Shown: in pieces, positions 35,646 through 48,469 of the stretch | How the letters are laid out: each line of letters starts with the position of its first letter | Position numbering within the stretch: position 1 is the stretch's first letter | Notes under the pieces: model-generated | Database searches by the model: none | Seen by the model: only the letters and a program-made list of their open reading frames with translations | What the model was told of the DNA's origin: nothing | Position numbers and translations under genes: made by a program | From: Hoplostethus atlanticus | Lineage: Eukaryota; Chordata; Actinopteri; Trachichthyiformes; Trachichthyidae | Assembly: GCA_034670405.1 (NCBI GenBank) | Contig: JAXDDX010000045.1 | Span: 2,011,001-2,075,000 of the forward strand | Length of the DNA stretch: 64,000 bases | Reading direction: 5' to 3'

Positions 35646-38589
35646 AGGAACAACCAGACAACTAGGTGGACCAGGAATGAAACGTACATCATCATTATTT
35701 GTTTTATTTGTTTTGAGTTTTAGGGAGATTTTTCCTTTAACTTCTTGGCTGGTAAACAAAAAATATTCACCTGAAAAAAATAATTTTACCTTTTACCTTT
35801 AACATGTTTACTGTTGCTGTGTTTCTCTCTCTCTCTCGGTGACCCCATTGATTTATCCTCCAAAGACTAATTAAACATTTGAAAGTGTTCCCTTGCATCA
35901 TGCATGAGGTTGTGCCTGTTGTCCCAGCATGATGTCTGTCACTAGGTCAACACTGTACCGTTAATGAGAATGAGATTATTACATTCTTCCATGCTGTCGA
36001 GTTTGCACTGCAAACATACAGTTTTCATGGTGGTGCAAATATCAACAGCCACCAGACAGATGCTGATACGTTTTAAGTCACTCTACTCTACTAGTCTGTG
36101 GCAGGCAAACACACTTTGGTTGTAGCTTCTTTTCTATTTTTAAGTCAAACTTCACTGAAAGTGGCTGGTGAAGTCAGGAATCCATTAAATAGTCTGTGGT
36201 ATGTGTTTAATTAAACCGATGAAGGGAGCAAAAGAAAGTTAAAGAAAAACAAACCTTAACATTTACACAGCTTTAATGAATTCTGCAGAGTAAGGGCATG
36301 GTGCAGAATCAGCGCCTTTTAGTTTCATATGGGAGAACTCAACACTTTCACTTTCCTTTTAGCAAAGTTTGACAATATTCAACCCAAGTCTGTGTGCCAG
36401 TTTTGTTACTTTTCAACACAATATACTGAATGTCAGTCATGTTTTTAACCTGCATTTGAAAATATTGACACCTATTATTACTATTACTATACTACTACAG
36501 TTACTATTAAAGTAATGAGTCATCTGAAGCTGACAAAGATACTCAAAATAGTGATTTTTAGGGTAGAATTGTGGTGAAATTGAAATAGCAAAATGTTCCC
36601 AAGAAATGATGCACATAATTTTGGAATGAGTGATCACACACGGAAGTGTGTCCTTTTAAAAACGACGCTTGCAGACGGGCCTCAGTTTGCAGGGGAACTG
36701 CTTCAGCACAGCTGCATCATTTGTACAAAATCCCAGCAATTTACCAAACTAGCGCTGAAGATGAGTCAGTGAAAACCGACATCTGATGATTCACCTGTTA
36801 CCCAGCAGGAGGTCCTTTGAAACGGCATGAATACCAAATTTCAGACAAAGCAGTAAGCAAACGCTTGGCCGCGGAGCGACGTCACCACGTAGCAACTACA
36901 GGCTCATCGGGGCGTTTGCTAACGAGCTTCGATGACTGATGCAAGGAGAGGAAATTCTTTATCACGCTGAATGAGGTGTGGCAATATGCTTGACAGACAG
37001 CTTCATCACAGCTACTGGCGTTTCAATTAAACATCACTTACGAGGGCAAATTTAATTCCTTCTCGACAGGGCGGACTTGTTTCTGTTGTTCCATATCTCT
37101 CGTGCACGACGGCATCCTTCTGTTTCAATTAGATTTGGAAATTAGATAAATGGCAAACTAATTACAGAGGTTATCCATGATGAGATGAGTTCGGAGGAAA
37201 AACAGCCCAGCTGCAGTAACATCAGTGGGCATGCAGCACGTCTGACAAGCTGAATATATTTACATTCATCGTATATAATAGATCCTTATTATGCACCAAG
37301 TTGTTTATCACCAGCGTCAAAGTTGTGTCTCATTCGTCAGCAGAGCAGTAATAATATTTTCCCGGCCCGGTGCTTATTGGTGAAGGTTTCTCATTGTTTT
37401 TGACTGAAAGAGTCATAAAAACATGATGGATGTGTCCGAAACAGAACATCACCATAACTGTTAGTCTGTAAGGAAGGCGGCAGGCTGCATTATTCTGCCT
37501 TCAATAGCAATAATAACAATATCAATAATACAATTTACTGATGTAGCGCTGATTTAAAACCAGTTTACAAAGTTCACATAAAAACTGAAGAAACAGTAGA
37601 ATATAAATAAAATTAAACACAGAAAATAAATAAATAAAATTGAATAAGAGATAAAATAGACAAAATAAATGAAAAGAATAGAAAACAAAGAAAGATTAAG
37701 ATTAAGAGATGACACACTAGAGGATTATGGGTCGATTAACAGCATATTCGGACATCCTGACAATCGGGAGGGGAATCCCCAATCTGAACGTTGGTTGGGA
37801 CCAATGGTCCGATCAGATGATGCAGATTGAAACTGATCAGAGGTGAGTTATATTAATGATAATCAATAATGATAATACATTACCGACTCAGCTCTACTGA
37901 AGTGTTGAGCCACGTTGAGTCTCGGCTTTACCCAAACTTTCTTTGTGTTTTTTCTTGAGTCATGATTGCGCAAATTATAGTGAGATTAGAGGCTGTGACA
38001 TCAGGATAATCTGTCTAATCGTCTAGTGTGAGCAGATTTATGACTCAGAGACAAAGCAATCTGTGAAATGGTTAGGGTTTTCAAAATCACTCAGGATTTT
38101 AAAAGTCTTGCCCAGTCTCAGCTAGCTGATTCAGCCTTTGGTGCCCTGATGGCGAAGCTTTGGTCCTGAGACACGAAGCATCACAATAACAGTGGCGTCT
38201 CTCAGCACACTAGTTACCAGTTACCAAACTAGTTACTAGACCATTCCTTGTAAATTCACTTGTAAAAACACTTTTTACTGTATAAGCAAATGGGTCAAAT
38301 GGTGATTATCATTGAGAAAGGTTCACTTGGCATGCAGCCCCATCATTTGAAAATATCCAGTTTATTCCAACCAGTTTGGCTCACATGAGTGAAAGTCGTA
38401 ATCAAGGAGCTTAAGTGGAATGAGCAACAGCAAATGAGCCAACTAGAAGACATTTAGATGACTCTCTTATCCAGAGCAACTGAAGAAAACACTGTTTTTA
38501 GTGCAGTGGGTTATAAGACATTATTAGTCTTCATACATGCATCATCAGCACATTACAATCACATCATAACTGCATCAGAAAACCGTAAA

Positions 38590-38635
38590 CCTGTCAACTA
38601 ACCCTAACCCTGTCAACTAACCCTAACCCTAGCCC
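38590..38635. repeat. Short telomere-like CTAACCCTAACCCT tandem
   Basis: TGTCAACTAACCCTAACCC occurs twice in tandem, then CTAGCCC. It is too short to call an interstitial telomere. Confidence 0.7.
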
Positions 38636-38694
38636 TTAATGCTTGACCCAAAGCCTAACATTAAAAACCCACAACGGGTTTAGTATATTTCATT

Positions 38695-38970
38695 ATTTTT
38701 ATATTTAGTTAATAGGTCCTAAAGAAATATTACAGTGAAGGGAAGATATTAATCAAAAACCAAGACAAATGGGCGTGGTCACACACGTTTTTTGCCATTA
38801 TCGCCGTTTTATAAATCTGTTTTTCATAAAATTGGTCTCAAATGATAGGCCCCACCCCAGAGAGTATTTAGTTAATAACACTTGAAGAAATATTAAATTG
38901 AAAGGAAGATATTAATCAAAAACTATGATACCATTATAGGCGTTTTATAATTCTGTTTGTTATAAAATTG
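38695..38970. repeat. Imperfect tandem repeat of about 170 bp
   Basis: TTTAGTTAATA...AAGAAATATTA...GGAAGATATTAATCAAAAAC occurs at about 38705 and again at about 38870. Each is followed by GCCGTTTTATAA or a variant and ATAAAATTG. Confidence 0.75.
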
Positions 38971-39362
38971 ACCGGCTCGTGTGTGACAAAGATGGGAGAC
39001 CACGCAGAACTTTAAATGCCAAAAAATATAATTTATTTACAACTAAGGATAATAAACTATATCAAATAAGGAAATGGGATGTGTTAGCCAGTATAATCAG
39101 TGGTGCATGGCTGAGTGAAAGTGTGGTGTGGGGGTGTTGTCTGATGTAAAACAAAAGAACCAAAACCATACGCCAAACCAAAGTGGATGCCTGTTGGGAG
39201 GGAGGGAGGGAGGGAGAGAGAGTGTTAGCGAGAGCCAGCTTTATACCCTCGCACTGAGAGCTACAGGTGTGCTCCACTCCACTAAGGACTCCTCCTATCA
39301 CTCGCTGCCAGTCCTCTGCAATAGAGCCAATAACAAGGAGAGCAAAGCAGGCGAGTCGTCAC
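38971..39362. mobile_element. Unidentified 392-bp insertion flanked by AATTG duplication
   Basis: In the first unit of the surrounding tandem repeat ATAAAATTGGTCTCAAATGAT is continuous. In the second unit it is split after ATAAAATTG, and (A)ATTGGTCTCAAATTAT resumes at 39363. AATTG is present on both sides (38966-38970 and 39363-39367), the mark of an insertion with a 5-bp target duplication. The insert begins ACCGGCTCGTG and ends GAGTCGTCAC, with no clear inverted repeats or poly-A, and includes a (GGGA)n run at 39197-39216. Its class is unknown. Confidence 0.55.
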
Positions 39363-40019
39363 AATTGGTCTCAAATTATAGGTTTCAACTGGGAGCATCC
39401 TCTAGTGTTCAAAATGATAAGACCCCTTAAACTCAGAAAAACGTACAATGATTAAAGTTTAAATCATTTTTTGACACTGATTTGTCGGCATTCCACAAAT
39501 CTCAAACTTACAAATCAAAAAATAGGTCTCGACTAGGCTATACCTCTGAGTTTGGACTGAAGCCTATTTAGTTGCCCATGCCAGTGCCATATTCATATCA
39601 CATGCTTCATATTACAAACCATTTGAAAGAAGGTAAAGTGGCACCATGATCTTATCTCTATCTAAACATGTGACTTGGACCCGACATGTGACTTGGACCC
39701 AACATGTCTCACTTGTTCTGTGTGGTTCAACATAATTGGAAGCAAGAATTGTTGCCACGGCATTATGTGGTGTGTGTATACTGTGTCCAATATCACATAA
39801 TTGACTTGGACAGAGCTAATCTGACCTCATCATTGGACGTCTCAGGATGGCTGGCGGGGGAGACACAACAAGCCTCGTGACTCATTAAGAAATGAAACAT
39901 TTAGCGAGCCTTTAAACTAACAAATGTGCCGTTCCACACTGGCCCAGACATTTTTATGACTGCCTGCTTGTTTCACCATTTGCATGATGGATTGCGGCTT
40001 ACGCAGCCGATAAAAATGA

Positions 40020-40170
40020 AGGTGAGGTTTTATTTGGAATATCTCCTTTCCCAATTAATGGGAAATGCAAATTCACCCCATATATTTGCATAGCCTGGGC
40101 CTTAAAGAACCTGGTGGAGAGCTTTAATAATCTTGGTCGTTAATAACAACTCTGCAGCCATGGCTTCCCT
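40020..40170. promoter_or_regulatory. Candidate intronic regulatory block with inverted octamer pair
   Basis: Non-repetitive block with ATGCAAAT at 40065-40072 and ATTTGCAT at 40084-40091, an inverted pair of POU octamer sites 11 bp apart. It is preceded by the palindrome-like CCCAATTAATGGG (40050-40062) with a homeodomain core. Function is inferred from motif density only. Confidence 0.3.
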
Positions 40171-42429
40171 CTGTACACTGCTGCTACCAGGATACTGTTT
40201 ATGGCTGCATTGTTCTGAGGGTAGCAGCTAGCGACCAAGACATACGACATCAAGGCAATCCTTGTTCCTTTTCATCACACTTTACATAACATTGCAGCTA
40301 CCATTTGTTGGATACTTTCATCCAGTTCCATTATTGCTAGAGATGGGTCATAAAAAACAAATATTCAAATGTTTATTTGTGGGGATCAATTTTGATTTCA
40401 TTTAGATTGACTCTTCAAATTCTCTCAACATGAGAAGCAGACAACCTAACGGTGCGATCACGCCTATAGTTTGTCTTCTTTGGTCCGAACCAGAATTGAA
40501 AACATTCCTTTGTTGTATTTTAGTATCTGGTTGGTTCAGGTTCACACTGACCAATCACAAGCCAACCAGAAGTTCCATGTCTCCCCAGCAGCTGGTTGAT
40601 TGGTTGTGTTTTGGTAACCTGTCATCCCACCAGGTTAGAGTCCAAACCAACCTGGTTCCAGTCTGTAACTTGATCTGCTCTTCTCTGGCGTTCATACCAG
40701 TTAAGAACACATGAAGAAACATCTGAACACCCTGAGCCAGGAGAGTTGTACTGAGCTGTGCCTTGACAAACACAGTCTGTTCACTACACAGCAGAAGTGC
40801 ACATCACATTTTTAAAGGTACTTTTGATTTTAAAGCCATACATAGATATTTATTGTTGAAAACGGATTGACAAAAATTCTTCCTCTTCTTACTCTCCTAC
40901 TCTGACAGCCTACGTTGCTTTCAGCTCTGCCATCTCCTATCATGACCACGTTAAGTGAGCCTTTGATGCTAATGATAACACTGCGAAGAGTTCGGCAAAA
41001 AGAAAGGCACACAGCCACGGTGTACTCTTCAAAGACAAAAGGCGCAGTTTCTAAAATGTTCCTGAGTGCTGAACACTTAGCAGCCGCTACCATTGGTTAT
41101 ACGGAGGCAGCTCCTCCCTTTGGTGCTGCTTTCAAATCAAGACAGAGCCATTAGAGAGGCACAAAAGACCTGGTCGCCAAGATGGAGGGAAAAAGGAAAG
41201 CAAGACTGGCTGCTGTCAAGATCACTTTTGATCTGCTGATGTTCCTAACCAAGCAAACTGGAGCACAAAGGCAGAATGGCTGTTTTGAAAGCAGAATCAG
41301 ACGAACACGAACCTTGCTTCCATGTTCCTTCAGTCTATTTCAAGGGAATATGCAACACATTTTGTTCAAGGCGGGGAAACAAAAGGTAGGAACAAGGTTG
41401 TAAAAGGAGGGAAAACAATGGGCTTCTTAGCCGACAAAGACATCGCTCAACAAAGCAGAAGAACAGAATCAAATATTCATGATCTCACTCCGATTGGCAA
41501 AACTGCGTTTGTTTAGTCTCCAGGTGGAGGGAATTGATCCTAAGAGCAAAACACAACGTGCAGACTGCTGGTGAGAGATTCTCCTGTGAATAAAAGATAT
41601 TGTTCCAACCTCTATAGCTCTGCTGGATTTGGAGAAGGAAGTCACAACTACATTAGCACTCTTCTGCTGCAGCTAGGCTTCAGGAGTGAATCAGAGGACA
41701 TGCTGTCATCACGATCCGGACACATGAATCGAAGGAATGTCACGTGTCTCGATTATCCAAATAAAGGTTCCTTGTTGACTGCTGGTTGCACACAAACGCA
41801 CACTATTTTTAGATCCCAATCAATGACCGTTGAAAGATAATCCATAGGTTTGAACCTGCAGACTCAGTGTGTCAGAGGACAATTTCAGCAATCTCGACCT
41901 TCAGAGTCAAAAGGTTGTTTGAGAGTGTTGAAACTGTGTTTCTATCAATTGTAGACTGTGAATGCTGCTTTTCTCTGAGCTGTCATGACACGCTGAAAGC
42001 ATTGTGCAGGGTATTGGTATTTCATTAAAGCATACCATTTCCTCACCTGTGGTTTGTAAGTGAATGAATGATGGTATTCTGCTGAACTCTATTGAAATCC
42101 TTTAGTTGCCAGAGGAAGAGATTGTGACATCAAGCGTAGCAACAAAGGCGAGAGGTGGAGAAAACACATCATTGATTTTCTCATTCACTCTGATCTGACT
42201 TGGGGTTGGGCGGCGGGTGGTGGTGGTGGGGGGGTGGTGTTATAATTACAATATTGAATTGCTTTTAAAAAGGGACATACTTTATCTGGCAGGAAATGAG
42301 GTGCATAGAGGTGTCGGCTGGGAACATGCCTGCGGTCCGGCGAAGGGGAACGGCGGCAATATCACGAGTGTGTGTGGTGATGGAACGGCGACGCAGCGCC
42401 CCCTGACCTCGGGCCGCGGCGTCGCAGAG

Positions 42430-42480
42430 ATATTTAATTATCCTAATTAATTACAATTAATGAGCGTGGCGTTCCCTCGG
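42430..42480. promoter_or_regulatory. Candidate homeodomain-site cluster
   Basis: TTTAATTATCCTAATTAATTACAATTAATGAG packs several TAAT/ATTA cores into about 30 bp, bordered by GC-rich unique sequence. Such clusters are typical of conserved vertebrate enhancers, but conservation cannot be seen here. Confidence 0.25.
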
Positions 42481-44350
42481 CGCCCTCAGGAGAGACTGCA
42501 CTGAGCACGCTCTAATCTTTATCTGCTGGAGACTCGCTGCTACCTTCTCTCTGGTTCCTCTAAGACTGGGGACGCTTTTAAAGTCCTCGCTGACGTCGAA
42601 ACACGTTGCATCACACACACAGTGACAGATTTTTTTTTTATTCTCTCAGTTGGACATTTGCTCGCACTAGACGATGAGGCAGGACGGGTAATCACACTGA
42701 ACCATATTCCAGATTATCCTGCAGACTCCTGAAACGTTACCGATGTCACCACCTCTAACCTCACATGCATCGCTATACACAGGAATGCAACGTGCATTAA
42801 TACGTGCTGCAAAAAAAAGCTGTGGCGGGACAGACGCTTAGAGGTGAGACAAGGACCTAGGACCATAATCCACTAGTGGGTCCCCAGTCTTAGTGAGTTT
42901 AAAGCAGCTGTTATATGGAAGATCAATCTATTGGAAACTGTTGATGCCTCGATTAAGCTGACTGCTTTCCCTCCTCGCTCCATCTTCATCTCTTGCTTTT
43001 GGAGGAGGAAATCAATATGACCACGGAGGGGAGTAAGCTCCTTATTTCATGTGATTTATATGGTGTGTGCATCACAGAACCTGTGGCCCTATGGTATTAT
43101 ACTAGGGTGTGATAAACATACAGAGAGGAGAAGAAGCAGAGCCAGAGCTTTGCAGAGCGTACGGCAGGTATTACGTTATTACCATGGTAGTCAATTTGCT
43201 TTGGTGTTTTACCAGATGTGAGATTGATTATGGCCTCAAACCCTGGGAGATACCAGAGGTAGGTAAATAATTGCTTTTTATAGTGCGTATGTTTGTGACA
43301 CAGTGTGTGTGTGTGTCCACAACTCATATCATAGCATCTACATTCTATTAAGAGAGGATTCATAGCATCTCAAACCCCTCTGAGCTCTATCCTTCTTGAT
43401 AAGAGCATGTAGTCGGTTTCATGGCCTGTACTCCACAGGATAAGTGGGCTGCTAGTTGGCTGTCAGTGTGAAAAGCTTCTGGACTACATGAGGTAAGGAA
43501 ATTAAAAAGATTCATTCTAGCTGAAATTCATCAGTCAAGATGTCAAAAACAAAGGTGATTCTAGAGTCCCTGATCACACCTTTAAAGGGAATGTGCTTTA
43601 CTTTCATGGCATCATTTTATAATAGTTGGTGTCAACTTTTGATGCAATTTTTTCCAAGCCAAACGAGGAACAGCTTTGTTTTAGAGTTGCTCCCAATTAG
43701 ATCATGTATAAGAATGACTATGCTCATCATAGTGTCACTATTATGTCCAGACTTACAATGTACACAGTTAATTCAATACTGGATCAACAACAACAAAAAA
43801 GACCCACATAGGAGGGGATTTGTCCCCCGTGGCATCACGTGTGTCTATTTGGGGGTCTATTATTTGAAAAAAAACCCTGATTTAGAAGAGCTAGAAAAAC
43901 CATGCAGCCATCATTCTTCCAGGATAAAACCCTCTTCTTTAATCCTTTCCTGGAGCTCTGCAGAGTCGACTGGGTCCTCTTCAAGTCTGCTGCCTGATCT
44001 TCCCCAACATCCATATCGCTTCAATCCTTTTCCTTCATATAGAAGGAAGACACAAGAATGCAAATGTTGTGTTTCTGCACCGAGGCAGGCGGTGAGTCTC
44101 ATGTAATCAGAGCTAGCTACTCACTTCCTTTTAGCCCTGTGTGAATTCTCATCACATAGAGCGAAGGAACAGACTATACCATACTAAATGGATGTAGTGG
44201 CATGAGTCTAATCATGGCAGTGCCACCGCTGTGATTTGCTCTTCAGCTTGGCCAACTGGCCCACAAAGCCAGATCCTGGATCAGTACAACTGATTGATAT
44301 GAAATCAAACATCTAAAATCAACACACAAATTAAAAATGAATGTGCTCTG

Positions 44351-44521
44351 AGGTTGATCGGAGTTCAAGCATCTATGGTGAATGATCTCTAAATAGCATG
44401 GCGTGGCAGAGTGCTGGTAGTTAAAGAGGCCGTCCCGTAACTGGAAAGTCACGGGTTTGATGCCCACAGCAGCAAATGTGTCCATCCCTCTCTTAGCATC
44501 CTTGAGCAAGACACTGAACGC
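44351..44521. repeat. SINE-like dispersed repeat, copy 1
   Basis: About 170 bp matching 45888-46052. GGTAGTTAAAGAGGCC and GGGTTTGATGCCC recall degenerate A and B boxes of a tRNA-derived SINE. The tail holds CCTTGAGCAAGACACTGAACG. A related B-box region lies at 63785-63845. Confidence 0.65.
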
Positions 44522-44942
44522 CAGCCTGCCACTACTCCATGATCCCTCTGGCTGAATGCATAGCGTTGTAATGTATAGTTATGAAGAGACACTTGCTAAC
44601 ATCCTGATGGAGAAAACACACTAAAGAGCCACAACAGAACCAGTGGTTGGGGATCGTTGTGGCTTGATGGAAATCTCACAGGATGTAAGGCGATCTCAGA
44701 GCAGCAGTAACACAAGCCTAAAATCAAACCCCATTAATGTTTCACATGCTATCCAGTGTCCACGCCTGAGGGCACTTCCTGTATGGCTGCATGCCACCGC
44801 TTCCTGCCTCAGTCCGCTGCATGTGGTGACACACAAGACAGGACAGCTACACTTGCAGCGATGCATACTTTCACATGGGCAGCAGAACACAAGGCCTGCG
44901 GCGCAACACACATACATGCATACACACATACACAGATAGAGA

Positions 44943-45072
44943 AACACACACACACACACACACATCACGTACAACACTCTGGTGCCTGTCAGCACTTTTA
45001 CCTCATAGCAGTCTTTATAGGTTTAAACGAGGGATGGGTATATTGTGTGATATTGCAAAGGCACCAAACTGG

Positions 45073-45148
<76 letters not shown>
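44943..45148. repeat. Two CA microsatellites (44943-44964 and 45075-45148)
   Basis: A short CA run and a 74-bp uninterrupted CA run, separated by 110 bp of unique sequence. Confidence 0.95.
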
Positions 45149-45153
<5 letters not shown>

Positions 45154-45887
45154 GGTGGACGATGACCTGCGGGGGTGCTGATTCAGCCGTTCGTCTGGTT
45201 GCATGATTACTCTGCAGACGGCGACAGGCCCAGATAAAAGATGCCCATGCAGCGCCTCTCCCTCCCCTCTTGGCTCCAAAACTCAATCTGGAGTTGCTAA
45301 TACAATCAATTCAAGCTGCTCTCCCTGCGCCGCCCACCAACATCAAACGTAAAGAGCCAGAAAGCCCCAAATGCATCATGGCAGCAGCAAACTGCTATCA
45401 AAACTGTCTACTTAGCTCAGGTAAAATAGACACAAGGTTTATCACAGCAGCAGCCGGGATAGAGGGGATATTCTCAGAGAGCTGAGTGTGTTGTTTCTGT
45501 GTTTACTCATGTCTGTAACTAGAGGGGTGCTATCGCTCGGCTATATTTACCGTGCACCTTCCCAAAATCCTGTTTTGCGTGTCTGACATGTTTCCAAAGG
45601 ATTTGGCCCAGAGTGGCCCCGCGTTCTCAAAAAAAAAAAAAAAATGAAATCATCAAGGATTACATTTTGCTGCCCACGCCGTGGGGACATTGTAGTCAGC
45701 ACAATGCTACATCCAGCAGACAAGCGCTGGACGTGGTTGGATCAGTGATGTGGGAGTCGGTTGGGAGTCGGTTGGGAGTCGGCCCGCGGACTGCCTGCTG
45801 TGTCTCCCTCAGCGAACCGTTTCAATGATCAAGAGTGGAACATTTTAGGGATGTGCAAATGTTAAGCTATGAATTATGAGTAAAATG

Positions 45888-46052
45888 AGGTTGAGTTCAA
45901 GCATCTTTTGTGAATAATCTCTAAATGGCGTGGCGGGGCAGAGGGATGGTAGTTAGAGAGGCCTTCCCATAACTGGAAAATCACAGGTTTGATGCTCACA
46001 GCAGCCAATGTGTCCATCCCTGTCTTAGTGTCCATAAGGAAGACACTCAACG
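45888..46052. repeat. SINE-like dispersed repeat, copy 2
   Basis: Same orientation as 44351-44521, with the order GAGTTCAAGCATCT, AATCTCTAAAT, GGTAGTTAGAGAGGCC, AGGTTTGATGC and AAGACACTCAACG. Clearly diverged from copy 1, so it is an older, independent insertion. Confidence 0.65.
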
Positions 46053-47449
46053 TCTCTATTCTCTTATGTTGATCTATGGAGGTCATAGTTTACCACTACA
46101 TCGGTGGTTTGTATGGAGGATATTATATGGGTTAATGTGTCTCTGATGTTCTGTCTTCTGTCTATCCTGAAAACATTCCTAGTTGGTTGATCTGGCAATA
46201 AACTATAAAGTCCTGAAACTGAATAGAGAGAATAAATGGTATTCTTCTTCCCTCTCAGTTTTCTATTCATCTGGATTACTATGTTCCTGTAGCTTGTTTA
46301 TTGAATAGTATTTATGTGTTGTTAGTGTATGATGGAGTGGATTTCGCTCAGCTCTGCTTAATTAAAGATCGAGGCTGTCATTCATATATATGTCGGGGCT
46401 CTCTCATGTCTGGGAACATGTTAAAGGGTCAAGAGCACAAGACCCAAACTTAATTGGTAGTCAGTTGTGGTCATGATTTCAACTCATGAATGGAAATGGG
46501 GGCGAGGTCGAGTGTTGGTCGGGAAGTGGAGACGAGGAGCAGCCTGATGAGGCGACCAACCCCCTCAACCCTCTCCTATATCCCCCTGGTTTGGTCAGAA
46601 GGTGGAGGAGCTTCAGTACAAGTCTCTTCTCTTATTCTCTATATTTTCCCAACACTCTGACATGATGGTTCTATGGTAATAGGAATGTTGTCAGGGTACT
46701 GATAGGACTGAAAGGACCTTTTCACTCATTTGTGGTGATCTAAATCAGTCTGGATGAGATGTAAGGCAACGTTCACAGCCAGCATGTTCTGGTGGGTTTA
46801 TTAACCTCTGCAGCGTTTCCTCCTCTAGCTGGTTGGTTTCCAGGTGAGAAGAACAACATTCACCAAATAACCAACGAGACGCCTGAAAACGTCTCAGTCG
46901 TCTAACAGGAGAACTGTGGTGGTTCGTTAGGAGAGAGAACGGAATCCAACCAGCTACAGGAGACCACCCCAAAACACAACTTCTGTTTGTTTCCTGTAAG
47001 TCGGCAGTTTCCCCTGAAAGGAAAATAAAAGACTGTTGATTGGTTGCACCATCCTCGTCCTCTTTGTTCATTTGTCTACAATACTGCTGAATTTGTTACA
47101 GCACACTTTGGTATAATTAGTCCCCAAAAATTCTGGACAGGAGAAAAGGAAAAACATCACACCACCCTGACCAGATAACCTCCAGAGCATCAATGTTCAT
47201 GTGTTCAGTATTGTTGTGCTGTTTGCCAAATCACAACGCCTCTATTTTTCCCTCTTTTTTATTTTCCCTCTGACAAGATGTGTTGAGTTTTTTTGTCAAG
47301 CCGCCACAATTTGATGCCTCCTTCCCTTCTTCCCTTTCAAAAAAGACATGGAACTAATCAGACGGGCTGGCGGTGTGTTGTTGACAGATGAATCTATCAG
47401 CAGTGGAGCGTCCTGTGCATCCTCGCACAGATAAGGAGTAGAGCGAGAA

Positions 47450-47530
47450 GACAGAAAGGGAGGGAGACTGAAAGGGAGGGAGACTGAAAGGGAGGGAGAC
47501 TGAAAGGGGGAGAGGGGAAAGGGAGAGTGA
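47450..47530. repeat. GAAAGGGAGGGAGACT tandem repeat
   Basis: 16-bp purine-rich units repeated about three times, then a purine tail. Confidence 0.85.
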
Positions 47531-47661
47531 GGCGTTGGAACGACAGCCACGTAATTATTCTCATTACTTCAAGTCGCGTGTCAGAACAACGAGCGACGCC
47601 GTGGATGTGAGGCAATCGACAGACGGCTGCCTTTTGCATATATTGTCCCAGGCAGAAATAA

Positions 47662-47732
47662 TGGTGAGGACCTGGGGATGAGGACCGGGGGATGAGGACT
47701 GGGATGAGGACTGGGGGGTGGGGGGGGGGAGT
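47662..47732. repeat. GATGAGGACTGGG minisatellite
   Basis: Four or five variants of GATGAGGAC(C/T)GGGG ending in a G run. Confidence 0.8.
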
Positions 47733-48469
47733 AAACATACCCAAACCACATTAATAAACACATACATAAGAGAAGAGGATGCAAGAGCTGGAAAAAAACA
47801 ACTCTTGTTGATGTATGAGAGGCACCTCGTGGATGACAGTGTTATTATAGCGCGCAGAGAGATGCACGCTTCCATGCATAGATTCAAATAAATGCAGAAA
47901 CTGGAATTGTATTGGATGGATGCACACATACGCATGTGCACACACACACATACATGCACAGCACAGAATGGGGCTATATACTGTATAGAGGCCCATCTAC
48001 GACCAGACTGTAAAACATGTCTCTGCAATACACCAATATGTTGCTGCTCTCCACCCACACTGACACTTGAGAAGCGCCACACAGAGTATCTAAACTCATC
48101 CCAATGAAATCATACCTATTTCCTATTTCCTCCCCTCAAATTGCCTTAAACTTCTCCAGAAGCGCAGAGTCAGTAAGAATTTAATCACATCACGGTTCTA
48201 TAGTTTTGAGTTTTGACTGCCTAACTCAAGGGCGGACTGCAGGGCAAGTGCAGGGTAAAAGTAGAATAACGCCTCAACTTATATGATGCGATTTTGGTCT
48301 GTGCTCAGGCTGCTGGGGGAGGATTACCAGCACCGGTGGTAGGCTAGAGGTCAGAGGAGTGGAAATCTAGACGGCCTGGGAAAATGATGAGTATGAATGC
48401 TTTCTCCTTCTTCAGCAACTACTTTCGAGGTGCCCACAGCCAGTCCGTCGATTAGGCTTAGGTGACCGT

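Noticed and set aside
38590..38635. Interstitial telomere
   Set aside because: Only short CTAACCCTAACCCT pieces inside a local duplication, not a TTAGGG array.
43540..44106. 188-residue open frame on the plus strand
   Set aside because: No domain, AT-rich, unremarkable codon pattern and no splice context. It lies inside the receptor intron and is probably a chance frame, though I cannot exclude a remnant of an unknown element.
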